DNA from: Luscinia megarhynchos | Taxonomy: Eukaryota; Chordata; Aves; Passeriformes; Turdidae | Direction of reading: 5' to 3' | DNA length: 64,000 nt | NCBI GenBank assembly: GCA_034336665.1 | Contig: JAPFBE010000002.1 | Coordinates: forward strand, 74,837,405-74,901,404 | Shown here: piece by piece, positions 39,711 through 52,300 of the stretch | Position numbering within the stretch: position 1 is the stretch's first letter | Layout of the letters: each line of letters opens with the position of its first letter | Position numbers and translations under genes: made by a program | Notes under the pieces: model-generated | Database searches by the model: none | Told to the model about the DNA's origin: nothing | Seen by the model: only the letters and a program-made list of their open reading frames with translations

Positions 39711-42700
39711 AGGAGTGGGTGAGGTTTTCTGAAAATTAAATTTATGAACAGAAAGACCCCATGTCTGGATTGTAGAAATGAAGCTGAAAGCAAGGTGTTG
39801 TTTTGAATAGGACTTACAAATAAGCATTTACATGTGATGGACAGAACAAATCAGAAAACAGGAATAATATGTGAAATATCTTCTACAATGGTTGCTAACA
39901 ATTTGGCCATCCAGCAAGTAAATATAAGACACTTGTACAGACCACACCATGTCTTAAATCTTCTTGTTTGTGTGGCTGTGCCAACTTGCTCGCAGTCATT
40001 GCTGCTTACAGAAAAATAAAATCACAAACCAGACTGTAGCCAGTGCAATGCTACCTTGGGACTGAAATGCCCTTCTATGTGGTACCACCTTACTGTGTAG
40101 CAGATGATAATTGATACACTATCGCAGATTATATGTAGCCATATTTTGGTTTTCTTTAGTGCAGTAATCTAATAACAATTTAATTGTCACTGTGGGAAAT
40201 TTAAAATATGCTAATTCAGTACATTAGCCAGATATTTGATTTTGAGATGATATTTTAAATTATTTCTATTATAGTGTCAGCATATTTATGTATTTTCAGG
40301 TAGACATAGCTGAAAAAAATTAGTCTTTATTCTGCTCAAACACATTGGTTTTTCTGCTCCAAATGGGAATATGTGAGCTAATTTTCTCCATTCTTTACAA
40401 GAGCCAGGAACTGAAAATTTGAGCGGCTTATGCAATATGAGTTAAAACACATTATCCAGAATAATTAGCACTACTAGTTGTATGATTATGATTAAATGTG
40501 ATTTAAATGTCTGTTTAAAAGCAAGCAACAGAAGGCTCCTTCTAATAAAAGCAGCACAGAACAGAATGTTATTCCAATTTGCCAGTTCTTTTCAGATCCA
40601 TGTCTAAACTGCATGGCCTGACTAGGTATCCCATTTGCCACAAATAACATATTGCTTTCACTTTGAATTTTTTATTTTTATATTTATATATATTATTAGT
40701 TGAATAACGTGATGATTCCATCTCTGTCTTTATCTCTAAAGTTATTTGTGTCAAAATTACTGTTCATTCAGTTTTGATCACCGTGCTTATGTATGATACA
40801 GAACTGTCCAAATTTTTTATTGCAGTTTGTGAATGTAACTTCAAGTTTGCTGTTTGTAACTGACTTTGCTTTTTTCAATTGGCTACTGTAGTCACATTGT
40901 GATGTGTTTGATGTCTTCCATTCCCTGAGCAGTGTCTGAAAAGAGCACCAGCACATATCCTCATGCACATTCATACACATATTTATGAAAGCTTTTTTGT
41001 GGACAGTGATCACAAAAAGAAAATTTGTTTTCATCCAGTGTAGAAAAAGAAAAATAATACTAATACTTTTATTAAAGAACAATAGGATTAATTGTCATAA
41101 TGTTATGGCTATTCTGTATTTTCTGTTACCATACCTCCGCATAGCAACATAGGAACTTATATGCTTTAATTAAAAAAAATTATTTCACCTTCCCTTTAAT
41201 GCTCCTTTACTCAGCCATAGTTCTTAGACTTAAGTGATTTAGCTAAATCCCACAGCTTGCACTTCTAAGTACTCCTGTACTCCATGGTTTCATTGAAGTT
41301 ACTGGTGCAGTAAGCTTTCATCCATCTAGGCTGAAGTTAGCAGAAATTATCCCTCACTTTTTCGAACAAAGACAAATTCATCTGTGGATGTACTGGATTT
41401 ACTTGTAGCCTGTAGAAGTTATTATTCCCCCTTGCTACTTGGAGGTAGAATTTGGTACTTGCAATATCCATTTGTGACATTTATTCTGAGACAGTGTCCA
41501 AAGCAGGGGAGGGGAGCATGGCCATCACCCAAGATAAGTGAGGAGAGATTATAAACTGGATCTCTTGGAAGAGGGCCATAACCCACACCCTGTTGCTCAG
41601 AGAAATGGAGGCATTAGCAATGTCACATCACCTGGTTTCAGTCACTGTCCCGCTGTTGGTGCCCTGTGATCACAGCATGAGGCAGGCACACATTGCTCCA
41701 GAGCAGGCACTGCTGGTAGGTCTAGATGGTTATACACTGCAAAGGCACTGCTATGCTTTTGTAGCTTTTGCTCCACTCACTTTTATGAAACTATTCTAAT
41801 TGCTCTTTACAGATATGCAGGCACCATGCTGCTTACCACAAATATATGTGCATGCCCATTATTTCATTTTTTGACCCTCTAAAAACCAAATTGTTCCTAT
41901 TTTTATGACATAAACAATGAGACTGGGAAAGGGGATTTACTTTTCTTCTTTTTGGAGTATATAATTAGGGCTTCAGATGAAGTGCAATGTTTTTTCTGTT
42001 ATGACTTGTGTAATTTTGGGGAATATCTCCTGCAGTCTTGTTTTTGTCATCAAGGTATGTATAAGTAAATCTAGCCTAACTTCCTAGGTGCAAACTGCAT
42101 AAAGAACTGGACTTTCTTCCAATTACAGATTCTAATGAGTTCTTAGATCTAATGAGTTCTCAGAAATCCTTTAAAGAGTGTATGCACTTTCCCTTCCTTG
42201 CAAGGGGTAAATTTATAGATATTATTAATTACAAAGGTGGAATCTTTAATTTTTTTCCACTTTCCTTTTCAAAGAGCTGCAGATCAAGAAGGAATATTTC
42301 ATTCTGCTGTGTACATTTAAATGTAGTCACCCATTTCAGCCTTGAACATCCTCTGAATTCAGCTTTATTCAGTATTTTGACTTTAATTATGTCAGAAGTT
42401 GTCTGATGACTTATGAAGGTCACATATGTAGAAGACATATTGCAGAGTGTTCTCTAATTGTGCTTTACTTTTTTGGCCACTTTAAAAGAATAAGCTCTAG
42501 AAGCAGATGAGGGTTTTGAACACCTTTTAATAATTATTTCTGTATTTTTCTACTCTTTCAATGATGTGAGTCTAGAAAAATAATCTGGAATCTAGAAAAA
42601 ATCAAAGACACTTAAGAAAAGAAAAAGAATAGTGAGTATTAACAAGATTTGATGGAATTTATTTGAGACCTATAATCAGGCATTTGTAAAACTTCTATGG

Positions 42701-43776
42701 TGAAAATTTATCTGACGCTTTCCTGAACACATCCTCCTCCCAAATACACTGATGTTTCATGAACTCATTCTCCTTCCCAATATGCTGATATACAATCTCT
42801 GAAGAGTATCTTTCCAGATCTGACTAATTTTCCAGAGATATAAACTAAAACTGAAATTAATAGCTAAAAATATTTCATGAACACTGGTTTTTGAATGCTG
42901 GACAGGTGTTCTGTTATTCCTCTGTGAAACAAGAGGTGGAAGAGGAAGATGGAAGGAGTTATAGACTGAGCATCTCAAAAGAATCTCAGGGAGGTTTGGG
43001 CAGATAAGTGAAGATCAAAATGAATTCTTTTACTTTGTGAGCTGATTTCCTGAATCTTCAACTAGCCTCAGTGCAGCTCTTCTCTCTTCTGTGAAAGCAC
43101 TATAAAATGTGTAGAATAATTTTTTTTCTTTACATCTACTATGAACTTGAAATTTACTTAGCTTTTATTAATTATCAAAGTCCACTAGAAAGCTTTTTCA
43201 AACAAGTCAGGTCCATTTTTTCCCTTTTTAGCATACACAGGCCAAGATATGAAAGATTTAATTGCTCTAGTTCTTTCTATATTTGTCTCCTCTTCCTGAG
43301 AAATACAAAATTAATCTAAATTTTAATAATATTTTCTTAAAGACTTTTTCCCTTTGTGTTTAAACTTACAGTATGATATGACTACGTGAACATATTGTTT
43401 CTTCTTTTTAATTTTTTTCACCTTAATATGTTTCCAGTCCTACATATTCTGGAGAAAGCAAACAAGGAGATAAGCAAACAAAATCCCACCACAAAACCAA
43501 CCAATATTTAAATTGCAATTTAGAAAGTTTCAAACTTTGTGAGACACATGCAAGAGATTCTAAAACATTTAAAGACCTTTCCATGTTTAAATAATTCCCT
43601 TTTAGCAAACCACTCAGAAAATTTGTATTCTTTCAGTTTTCATAGCTTTTAAATTCTGTTGAAAAAAACAGTCTATCCAAATCCATTAATTTAAACAAAG
43701 AAAAAAAAAATTTGGTTTCAGAAGTATAGAATTTTCTTGCAGACATGGTTTGTGGCAAATATTCATTGGTATCAAT
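39711..43776. other. AT-rich non-coding DNA
   Basis: No gene is recognised. A less AT-rich part at 41490-41780 holds an unassigned 68-codon frame. A 13-base direct repeat (tctaatgagttct) occurs at 42131 and 42148. Confidence 0.65.
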
Positions 43777-43900
43777 GAATTTTGAGTTGGAAGGAATCCA
43801 CAAGGATCATCAAGTCCAACTCTAAAGTGAAGATCAAACCATGACCTTGGATGTTATTAGGCTGTAACCACCTGAGCTAATCTCAGTGTCTGCAGCCATG
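43777..43900 (-). mobile_element. CR1-like 3' end fragment, inverted
   Basis: The plus strand reads gagttggaaggaatccacaa then ggatcatcaagtccaactct. This is the reverse complement of the common CR1 terminal blocks (agagttggacttgatgatcc). The element therefore points away from RALYL. The terminal octamer repeats are reduced to a tatcaatgaatttt-like remnant at 43770. The right part (accatgaccttggatgttat) is more diverged, and its edge is approximate. Confidence 0.82.
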
Positions 43901-45002
43901 TTCATATTACCCACCTTTGGGTGCCAGAGATGGTAGTATCTAGGTAAGTATTTAAACAAGATCACTTTTAACAAAACCTGCCCAACTTCAGTCTCAGGAA
44001 AATACTCAGAACTTCTTTTTATGCTGAAAAAAGTCTTTATAGTTACAAACCATACATGACTGTAGAAAACACATAATTGAGAAGTTCAGAGAACATAACT
44101 ATATCATAGGGAATTTCTATGAGTGCTTCAGTGATATTGTTTGAATAATTGTGTCTTCAGAGATCTATCACAGAAGAGGACCATGGCACAAAATATTCTT
44201 CTGACATGTGTAATGGATTTACTTGTTGGATAATCATATGGGTGATAAAAAGTTTTTTGGTTTTTTTTTGAGAGTGTGCAGATCACAGGCACATGGATTG
44301 ATTTGTTTCATTACTGTTTGTTTGCAAACAAAAGTTTACCTGGTTTTTGTTTGGAGGTTTTTGAGGAGGCTGGGTTTTTTTGTTACGATGTAAGGCAAAT
44401 ATCAAGGAAATGACAACTTTTCATTGTACTCTTGATGTCATATTTCTTTGGGCTGTGTCTCATCAGATAGAGTTTGGATTAAACTGTTACATACAGTGAA
44501 TTTTCCACAAGACCACTCTATATACACTGCAATAACTTTTTCTCACTTTTACAAAAAGTGATTATTTTGCATTTTAAACATGTTTTTAATACAGAATTCT
44601 TCATGAGTTTTCCTGGAAATGGCAGCTATATTAACTGAATTCTTATGCCATATTGCTGGGGGAGATATTATGCTGTTTTCTTAAGGAAACAGAGTTTCAG
44701 AAACACTAGAGAACAGAATCATATGCTGATTTTGTGGCAAAATTTGAAGCACTTCAGGACTAGATTTTTCAAGGTACATGGTATTATTCAGAGTTTTGTG
44801 CATTCAAAAAAGTGGTTTCATTGTTTTTGACCTTGAAAAGGAGGAAAAACTCTTCAACACATAAGTCTACCAACTCACCAGAAAATCAGGATAAGCCTTA
44901 ATTTTGCTATATTTGAAATGAGAAGATAAATGGAGATTATGTTCAGACAGAAATTTGGCCTAGATACTACAAATCATATAATCTTCTGGCAAAAGGCAGT
45001 GT
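43901..45002. other. AT-rich DNA between two CR1 copies
   Basis: I recognise nothing here except T/G-rich low-complexity runs around 44250-44380. Confidence 0.65.
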
Positions 45003-46382
45003 AAAAATAATATCAGCCAAATACAGGGTGAGGATGGTCACCTCACAAACAGAAGTAGAGACAAGGCAGAGGTGTTTAACTCATTTTTTGCCTCTGTCTT
45101 CAACATAAATGATGGACCAGGGGTGTCTCAGTGACCTGAGCTGGAGGACCATGACTACAAGAATGATCAGCTCTCAATCATCAATGAAATTTTGTGAGAT
45201 CTGCTGCCCCATCTATGGGTCCTCATGGCATTTATCAGAGAATCCTTAAAGAGCTGCCTGATGTCATTGCAAAGCTTTTCTTGATGATTTTTGTATGGAC
45301 TTCAGAACCTGGGGAGGTGCCAACTGACTGTAAGCTGGTGAACATTGTCCCAATTTTCAAGAAGTGCAAGAAGGAGGACCCGAGAAACTACAGGCTTGTC
45401 AGTCTCACTTCAGTGCCTGGTAAAGTTGTGGAGAAGATTATTCTGGGAGGTATTGAAATATACCTGAAAGTTAATGCAGCCATTGATCACAGCCAGCACA
45501 GCTCCATGAGAGGAAAATCCTGCTTGTCAAACCTAATTTTCTTTTTTGACAAGGTGACCCACCTGGTTGACTAAGGGAAGCCAGTTGATCTTTTTGGATT
45601 TCAGCAAAGCTTTCCATGCTGTCTCTCAGAATTCTCCTGGATGAAATGCCCAGCTCACAGCTGGATAAACACATCATGGGATGGGTGAGCAGCTGGCTCA
45701 CAGGTCAGGCACAAAGGGCTGCAGGGAATGGGGTGACACCAGACTGGGACCTGTCACTGGGGGTTCCACAGGGCTCCATCTCAGCCCTGTGCTCTTCAAC
45801 ATCTTCATGAATGACTGGGGGCAGGGCTGGAAGGGACACTGGGCAAGTTTGCAGATACAAAACTGGGAGGAGCTGTTGACTCCCTCAAGGGCAGGGAGGC
45901 CCTGCAGAGACACCTCAATAAATCAGAGAGCTGGGAAACCACCAATCAGGTGAAATTCAACAAGGAGAAAGTGATGGATTCTGCACCTGGGATGGGGCAA
46001 CCCTGGATGTACAGACAGACTGGGGAATGAGATACTGGAAAGCAGTGCTGGGGAAAGGGACCTGGGGGTCCTGGTTGATGGAAAGTTGAATCTGAGTCAG
46101 CAGTGCCCTGGCAGCCAGGAGGGCCAGCCCTGTCCTGGGGGCATCAGGCACAGCATGGCCAGGCAGGCAAGGGAGGGGATTGTCCTGCTCTGCCCTGCAC
46201 CTTTGCACTCTCCTCTGTACCTTGAGGCCTGGAGACAGTATTAGGGGTCACAATATAAGAAGGATGTTAAACCATGCTTTTACTCTGGGAGATGCTCCTA
46301 TGCAGGGCCAGGAGTTGGACTCAATGATCCTTCCTGGTACCTTCCATCTCAAGATATTCCATGATTCTGTGATTCTATGATC
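45003..46382 (+). mobile_element. CR1 LINE, 5'-truncated, internally deleted, 3' end present
   Basis: This is the longest transposon copy in the window. It starts near the linker ahead of the CR1 reverse transcriptase (an acaaggcagaggtgtttaac-like segment reading DKAEVFNSFFASVF). It continues through recognisable RT blocks and into the CR1 3' region with its caatataagaaggatgtta block. It ends in the usual imperfect octamer-like tail, ttccatgattctgtgattct, at about 46350-46375. Near 46270-46290 the copy jumps from the mid-3' region to the final ~100 bases, so several hundred bases of usual CR1 sequence are missing. Stops and frameshifts run through the coding part, so it is an old, inactive copy. 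Its GC content is visibly higher than the surrounding AT-rich DNA. The left edge is approximate. Confidence 0.92.
45050..45870 (+). pseudogene. Decayed CR1 ORF2 reverse-transcriptase remnant
   Basis: Within the CR1 copy, an open stretch at 45194-45574 carries the finger-region block (YRLVSLTSVPGKVVEKII) and GKSCLSNL. A stop in ctaaggg follows. A second frame shows the motif A block LDFSKAF at about 45594-45614, where the residue after the block is His, not the usual Asp. Motif B, GVPQGS, is at 45760-45777. Motif C is damaged: FAD is present at 45848-45856, but the next codon is disrupted by lost bases, breaking both the catalytic Asp pair and the frame. The element cannot encode a working polymerase. 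Family assignment comes from the order and spelling of these motifs in bird CR1 ORF2. Confidence 0.88.
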
Positions 46383-49300
46383 TTGCATCACAATGGAACT
46401 CGGAAGAGAGGAGAAAAAAAATAGATTTCTGGATTGGTATTACTTTTTATCTTAGTGTCTGCACTCATTCTGAAGCCTCTTATTTCCATTACTCTCTCCA
46501 GCAAAGAAGATAAAATCCTTAGAAGCAGTGATTTTTATTGTAAAACTTGATTCACTTAACCACAGATGCATACAATGCTCTTCATGCAAATGAAGCAGTG
46601 CTTTTTTACTACTTTTTTAATTTAGGATTTGTTTGTACATAATGAACATTTACAAGTAAGTGCCATTTCTCACCATAAATATAAAGTGAATCTGTTGAGT
46701 CTATTATAATATTTTTTTTTAGCCAGGGAAAGAGCACCCAAGAAACTGGTGAGAGTCATTTGTTGTTTTCACACACTTGAGAGAAAAATTACTCCATCCA
46801 TAGATGTTTTTTCCCCCAATTCAGCTTGTTTTTCCACAGTACTTTTAGCCATTTTGATCTTCCCTGCATTGGGCACACTTTTTGCATTCAAAATTAGACC
46901 CCTGGTGTTTCAAAACTCGGATCTAGTATACCGTGGTTTTCAATTGCTTTTTTTAAGTCCAGAGTTTTTCTGGTGACCTTATGCAAAAGAAACTAGAGTA
47001 GTTTCTGATGAGTTCTACTGAGTCTCAGACTCAGTACAATTAACTGCTTTCATAGTTTCATGGATGACACAATGACATCTTTCTGTAATTTAGTAAGAAG
47101 CTTTGCTGGGCAGCAGCAAATTCCCTTGCCTTGCTTCTTAACTGTCTCATTTGCTTGGGTCTGAGGGTGGCAGTCTGAGGGGAAAAACATCTGTAGATAA
47201 AGAGGTTCTGCCTGATTCCAAAGGGAAAGCAGACACAGGAGATCAAAATTTTCAGTTTCTATCACTTCCCGAAATCTTGCTAAACCAAATATTTTTCTTA
47301 AAATATGTTATGTCTGTATGTGTTTAATTCTTTCGTACTTGCCAGGCAGCATCCTAGGAGCTCAGGAGCTCACAGAACTCAGTACAAGTCATGGCCATAG
47401 GAATACAGCTCAATCATAACTTTAAAAATCAACCTTTTTCTTCTTTGGTATCCATGAGCAACACTGTGGTTTTAGAATTACAAAGACTTTCTGCTTCACT
47501 TAAGAAAAAAGAAAAGAGGGAATGAGAGCTCAAAATGTCAGTGGTGAGAGACAGTACAGCAATTTTGCTAGAGCTTTCTTCTGCACTGCAGGTACAAACT
47601 CTAGTGGGCTCATTTCCAGGATTTTGTCTTTCTTATTTCTGCTAAATGATATATTTGGCAACATCAGCCTCGTGCAATTACAAGAATTCTTTGAAAACAT
47701 TAGTGGAAACATTGGCAAGAAAATAATTCACTTGGAACTCAGGAGAAGCTGGATAAAGAGGAAAGTTCTGTAGATATGTTTTTTACATTTTAGGTTTTTT
47801 CCCTCTTGTCTATCATGAAAGTTTGTGACAGGGACAGAAAGGGGTTTTGCTACACTGAGTGCTGTTAAAAAGAGGAAAAAAAAAGCCAGAATGAAATAAG
47901 CAGTGGGTAAAATTCACTGCACTATTTCAGTCAGAAATTGCTGCCACATGGACCCAGACTTTCTAATGGCTTTTCACAACCAGCCATCTGTAAGCCTCCA
48001 ATTGGTATGGTGCCTGCAGTACTTATTTTGAAATGCTATATAACCCACAGCATCTGGGAATACCCTCAACTCATACTGTGCAATCCCAAACTATATAAAT
48101 GTTGGGGAAGTTTCAACAGTCTCTTCCATAATTTTTTTTGTTGTTGTTGAAACTTGCAGAAGCAAGTCCAGAATGGAATAAGGTCCATCCAAGTACAGGT
48201 AACATTATGTGCATCTTTTCAAAACTGTCATTGTGGACATTCTCATTCTTTGAGATATAATAATAAAAAAATCTTGATGACAACATTAGCAGATATTACA
48301 GTAGAATAAAACAAAATATTCTTAAGAGAGGGTTTAGATATAATGGAATACAGCCATTGGTGTTCTCTATTCTCACTGAAGTCTTTCTGTCCAGCACTTT
48401 GGCTATATTTCAAATGGTATTACATATGTATATGAGTAGTTGATTGGGACTTAAGGCTGAATCCATGTGTTTATAGAGATATTTTGAGAAAATAAATTTG
48501 TTAATTTGTCGGTATGCTGAGATAGAAAACCTCCTTCCCATCCGGAGACACTGCGAAAGCAAATTTATTAATATTTTTGAAGTCATGCCACTTGGCACAT
48601 GAGGAGTAATCATTTAAAAAATGCAAAAATTTTCAAACAGATGCACTTAATTTTATGTCAAAATTGTCATGTTCTTTCAGCATGGAAAATGGAGAGAGAA
48701 TAAAAGCCAAAGTGCTTCAAATGGACACTTCCAAAATAGCACTGAATTCTACCATATACTCATGTTTTAAAATATCTGTCTTCCTGTCTTATTGTGTCTT
48801 CTAGCTTTTATCCAAAACAGTGTATTTCCTTCTGGTTGTTGCTATGGCTTTAGAGTAAGAAAGCATTTTAGTTTTAAATTGACCTGAAAATTTTTCTTTT
48901 TTCAATTCCATCAGTAGTCTACCCTCCACAGATTTTTTTCCTGGAGCAGTTTTTGTTTGGAGGTGGAACAAGCATTCTACAGCATCCTTTATGTAATTTA
49001 GTTGATTCTATAATTTCAGATTAATTAAAAATATACCTCTATTTGGAAATTGATATTGTCTAAAAATTCTTTAGATATTACTAGCTGGAAAAAAAAAACC
49101 TGTAAAACAACACTTCAGCATTCAACATTTTTATAATATACTTCTTAAATTGTATATGCTTCATAAACATAAAAAGAGAAGAAGGGTCTATATTTTGAAT
49201 TTAGATGATCATTAACGAGCTTGTAGCAGTTTCTTAATAATCCTTACAGCTGTGTTGCCTGAGAGATGTTATTTTCAGATTCTCAGCAGAATTGTTCTGC

Positions 49301-52300
49301 TATTTACCTTAAACATTTAGCAAATTTCCAGCACAAAGAGAAGGGGAAAAAAAGAGTCTCAAGATCTTTCTAAAATGTTAGCTCGATAGTGGTTTGGATA
49401 GATGGCATGAAAATATGCTTTTCTGTCTTTGAACATAGCTTTGATTAGAGAAAATTATGACTCTATGTGGATATCTTTCTTCATATGTCACTTACTGAAG
49501 TGTAGGATGGAGGCAAAAGCTGTGAAAGTATTTATGGTAGGCCTAACACCATGAAACAGGAGATGAGTTTTATTACATATATGGCATGCTTTTGTCAAAG
49601 ATGCTTTATGAAAAAGTTCACTCTACATTTCATAACAAATTCCACCATCAAAAGTTTTAATATTATGTTAGGTATTTCCTAATTTTTCTAAGAAACTCCT
49701 TGAAGGGATTGTCTTGGTAGATGGAGAACTGTGAAGAAACCTGTCTGATTTTTTATGCTTTGCAAAGCAAATGTTACTCATGACAAGGTTATTTCAAATA
49801 TCTCCATTTGCAACTAGACTGCCTGCATTACTCATACTTTCATGTAGATTAATGTACTCCTTCATAGTCATGTCAAGCAGTCCAAATGTGAAAGTTACCT
49901 GTCTGAGGATTTATAGATCATACAGCAACAAACAACAGAACCAGGTTTTTATTACTTCAGGCATCTTTATTGTAGATGCTACAGTCTACACTTAACTTCT
50001 AAATTAGTCGAGCATTTCACAGACCCCTAGTACACTGCTGCAGCAAGGAAAGCAGAATTAGTGCAGCTCTACATAATTAGTTGCTTTTCTGACCATATGT
50101 GCATGGCAGAACTCCTAATTTGTCTTGGACAGGTAGTAAAGATCTCAATTTCCAAAAAGAACATTAGCCTTTCAGAATGGGGGGTGGTTTGGAGGACTTT
50201 TCAAATATTCAGAGAGAGGGGAGATGCACCAAGTAGTAAGTTGTTATCTTACAGATTAACAATATATAAAAACCAGAGATAACTGCAATTTTCCACTCTT
50301 TCTTAAATTGCATTTCTTTACACTCTTTTTTTATTATACACTTTAGAGGACTTGACAGAAAATAAGTAGCTCTAATAAAAACTACCAGAAACATCTAAGG
50401 AAATCACTTTTGAGAGAGAAGTACTTTTCTGATAAAATTTCATCCAGATCTTTCTCCTAATCGTGACAAATTTTCCATTGTGAAGGTACCTTTTCTTTTA
50501 CAGAGGATGATAGCACTCTAGTTTCCTTATATAAATATCAAAGATAAGGGTGAAAGTCACCTACTGATTAAAGTGAAAGAAATAAGGGACTAGTAACTAT
50601 TTCCTCAGACACTTTTCTCTTTAGGATTCTAGCTCCTTTCTACCATGAAAAATATAATAATAGAACAGTAAAAAGCATTGAATCAGTACCTTTTTGCTGT
50701 AAATATACAGATAATTCAGATAATTTTAAGAGAAATTCTTACATAAATTGGCAAAGCGTGGGTAAAAATAAATAAAGTCTATTTTAAATGACACAAAGAT
50801 GACATTTATGTTACTCTGCTACAGCTCACTCTTCCTTATTTGAGAGTTCTCATCACATATCACTTGAGATATGTAGGAAATTATGTGTTTCTATCAAAGC
50901 AGTTATACACTACTGAAAAGCAATAAGGTGCTTTTTAGTAAGGCTTTTGTTATTGTTGTTGTTTTGCTTTTTTTTCCAAATTGACTATAAGAATGCATAA
51001 TCACATTAGAAGAATAACAATACTAATGGAAATCCAGGACTCCTGCATGTAAAGTGGTTGTGGAACTGAGACTTACATGTTAAGAGAAAACTGCAGTCCC
51101 TGATGAATACAATTTAGTTCCAAAATAATTAATATTTGTTGACAAGACCAAGTTAAGTGCACGCAGCATCACATGTCCTGTAATTAGTTGAGATGATAAG
51201 ATAATACAGACTGAATATAATCAATTTGAGCTGCCAAAGCTGATCACTTAAACCAAGTGAAAAGACACAAGTAACGTTCTTCCATAGATTTCATGCATAT
51301 TCATAATTAGCTTTGCCTTCTTTGGTCTTTTTATATTTCAGCTCTGAGCAGCCAAATTTCATCAATGTAAGTGGTTTTGAATGTTTATTTGCAAGCACCC
51401 TGAGCAAAATTTCAGCAATTGGAAGCAAATTATAACATTGAACATACTAGATAAAATTAAATCTAGATAAAGTACATAATATTAAGGAATATTTAAAATA
51501 TTTAACATTGAATTTCAAGTGCTACAAAATAGCTGTTCACAACTGATCTATATTTACAAGGACAAAAATCCTAACCCATTGCAAACTGTTAATATCAAAA
51601 CCTAATGTGCATCTGTTCAGATTCACTTCAGGGGGATGATATAAAAGCAGTAGCAGAACACTTCTTGGTTTCAATTGATACCTATTTCTGTCCCAATTAA
51701 ATCAATGAAAGTTTAAGACAGAGTTACTTTAATAATGAATCCTTCTAATAATATAATCCATTAGAGCAGAGATTAGGTATTATGACAACATGAGCTATAG
51801 AAAAATCTTTACAGGGTTGAAAATTAGAGAGATAAATTATTCATTCTAAATTATTTGCTCTATCCAGCTTTTTCTGCACTCCTACCAGATACCTTACAGC
51901 TCTACAGCATGATGCTAGAGATCAATTATAATCAATAATATAAATTATTTAAATTATTTAAATTCACAGGGAGGTTTCTTTGCATTCAAATTTTTCCAAT
52001 CTTCTGTGACTCAGGGGAGATAAAATTAATTTTTTATTTATGCTAAACATTTTGGATTTCTATGATCGCTATTGAGGTTTCTAAGAATTTTCTTTCCAGG
52101 CATGCATTTTTTTGCCTTAAAAGTAAACCATATTCCACTTTGCAACTTGAAAATTTAGTGGAAATAATTTCCTTGTTTATGGTCCTTCCCACACGTACAT
52201 ACAGTGTGAAAACAAAGAAAAAAACCAATGTCAATGTCCTGCATATTCAGTGTTACTAGAATAATTCTTTTGTAGTCTTTAAAAATGCTAGGCAGCTGAA

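Noticed and set aside
45471..46208. Several short frames on both strands inside the large CR1
   Set aside because: They are fragments of decayed CR1 sequence in wrong frames, not host genes.
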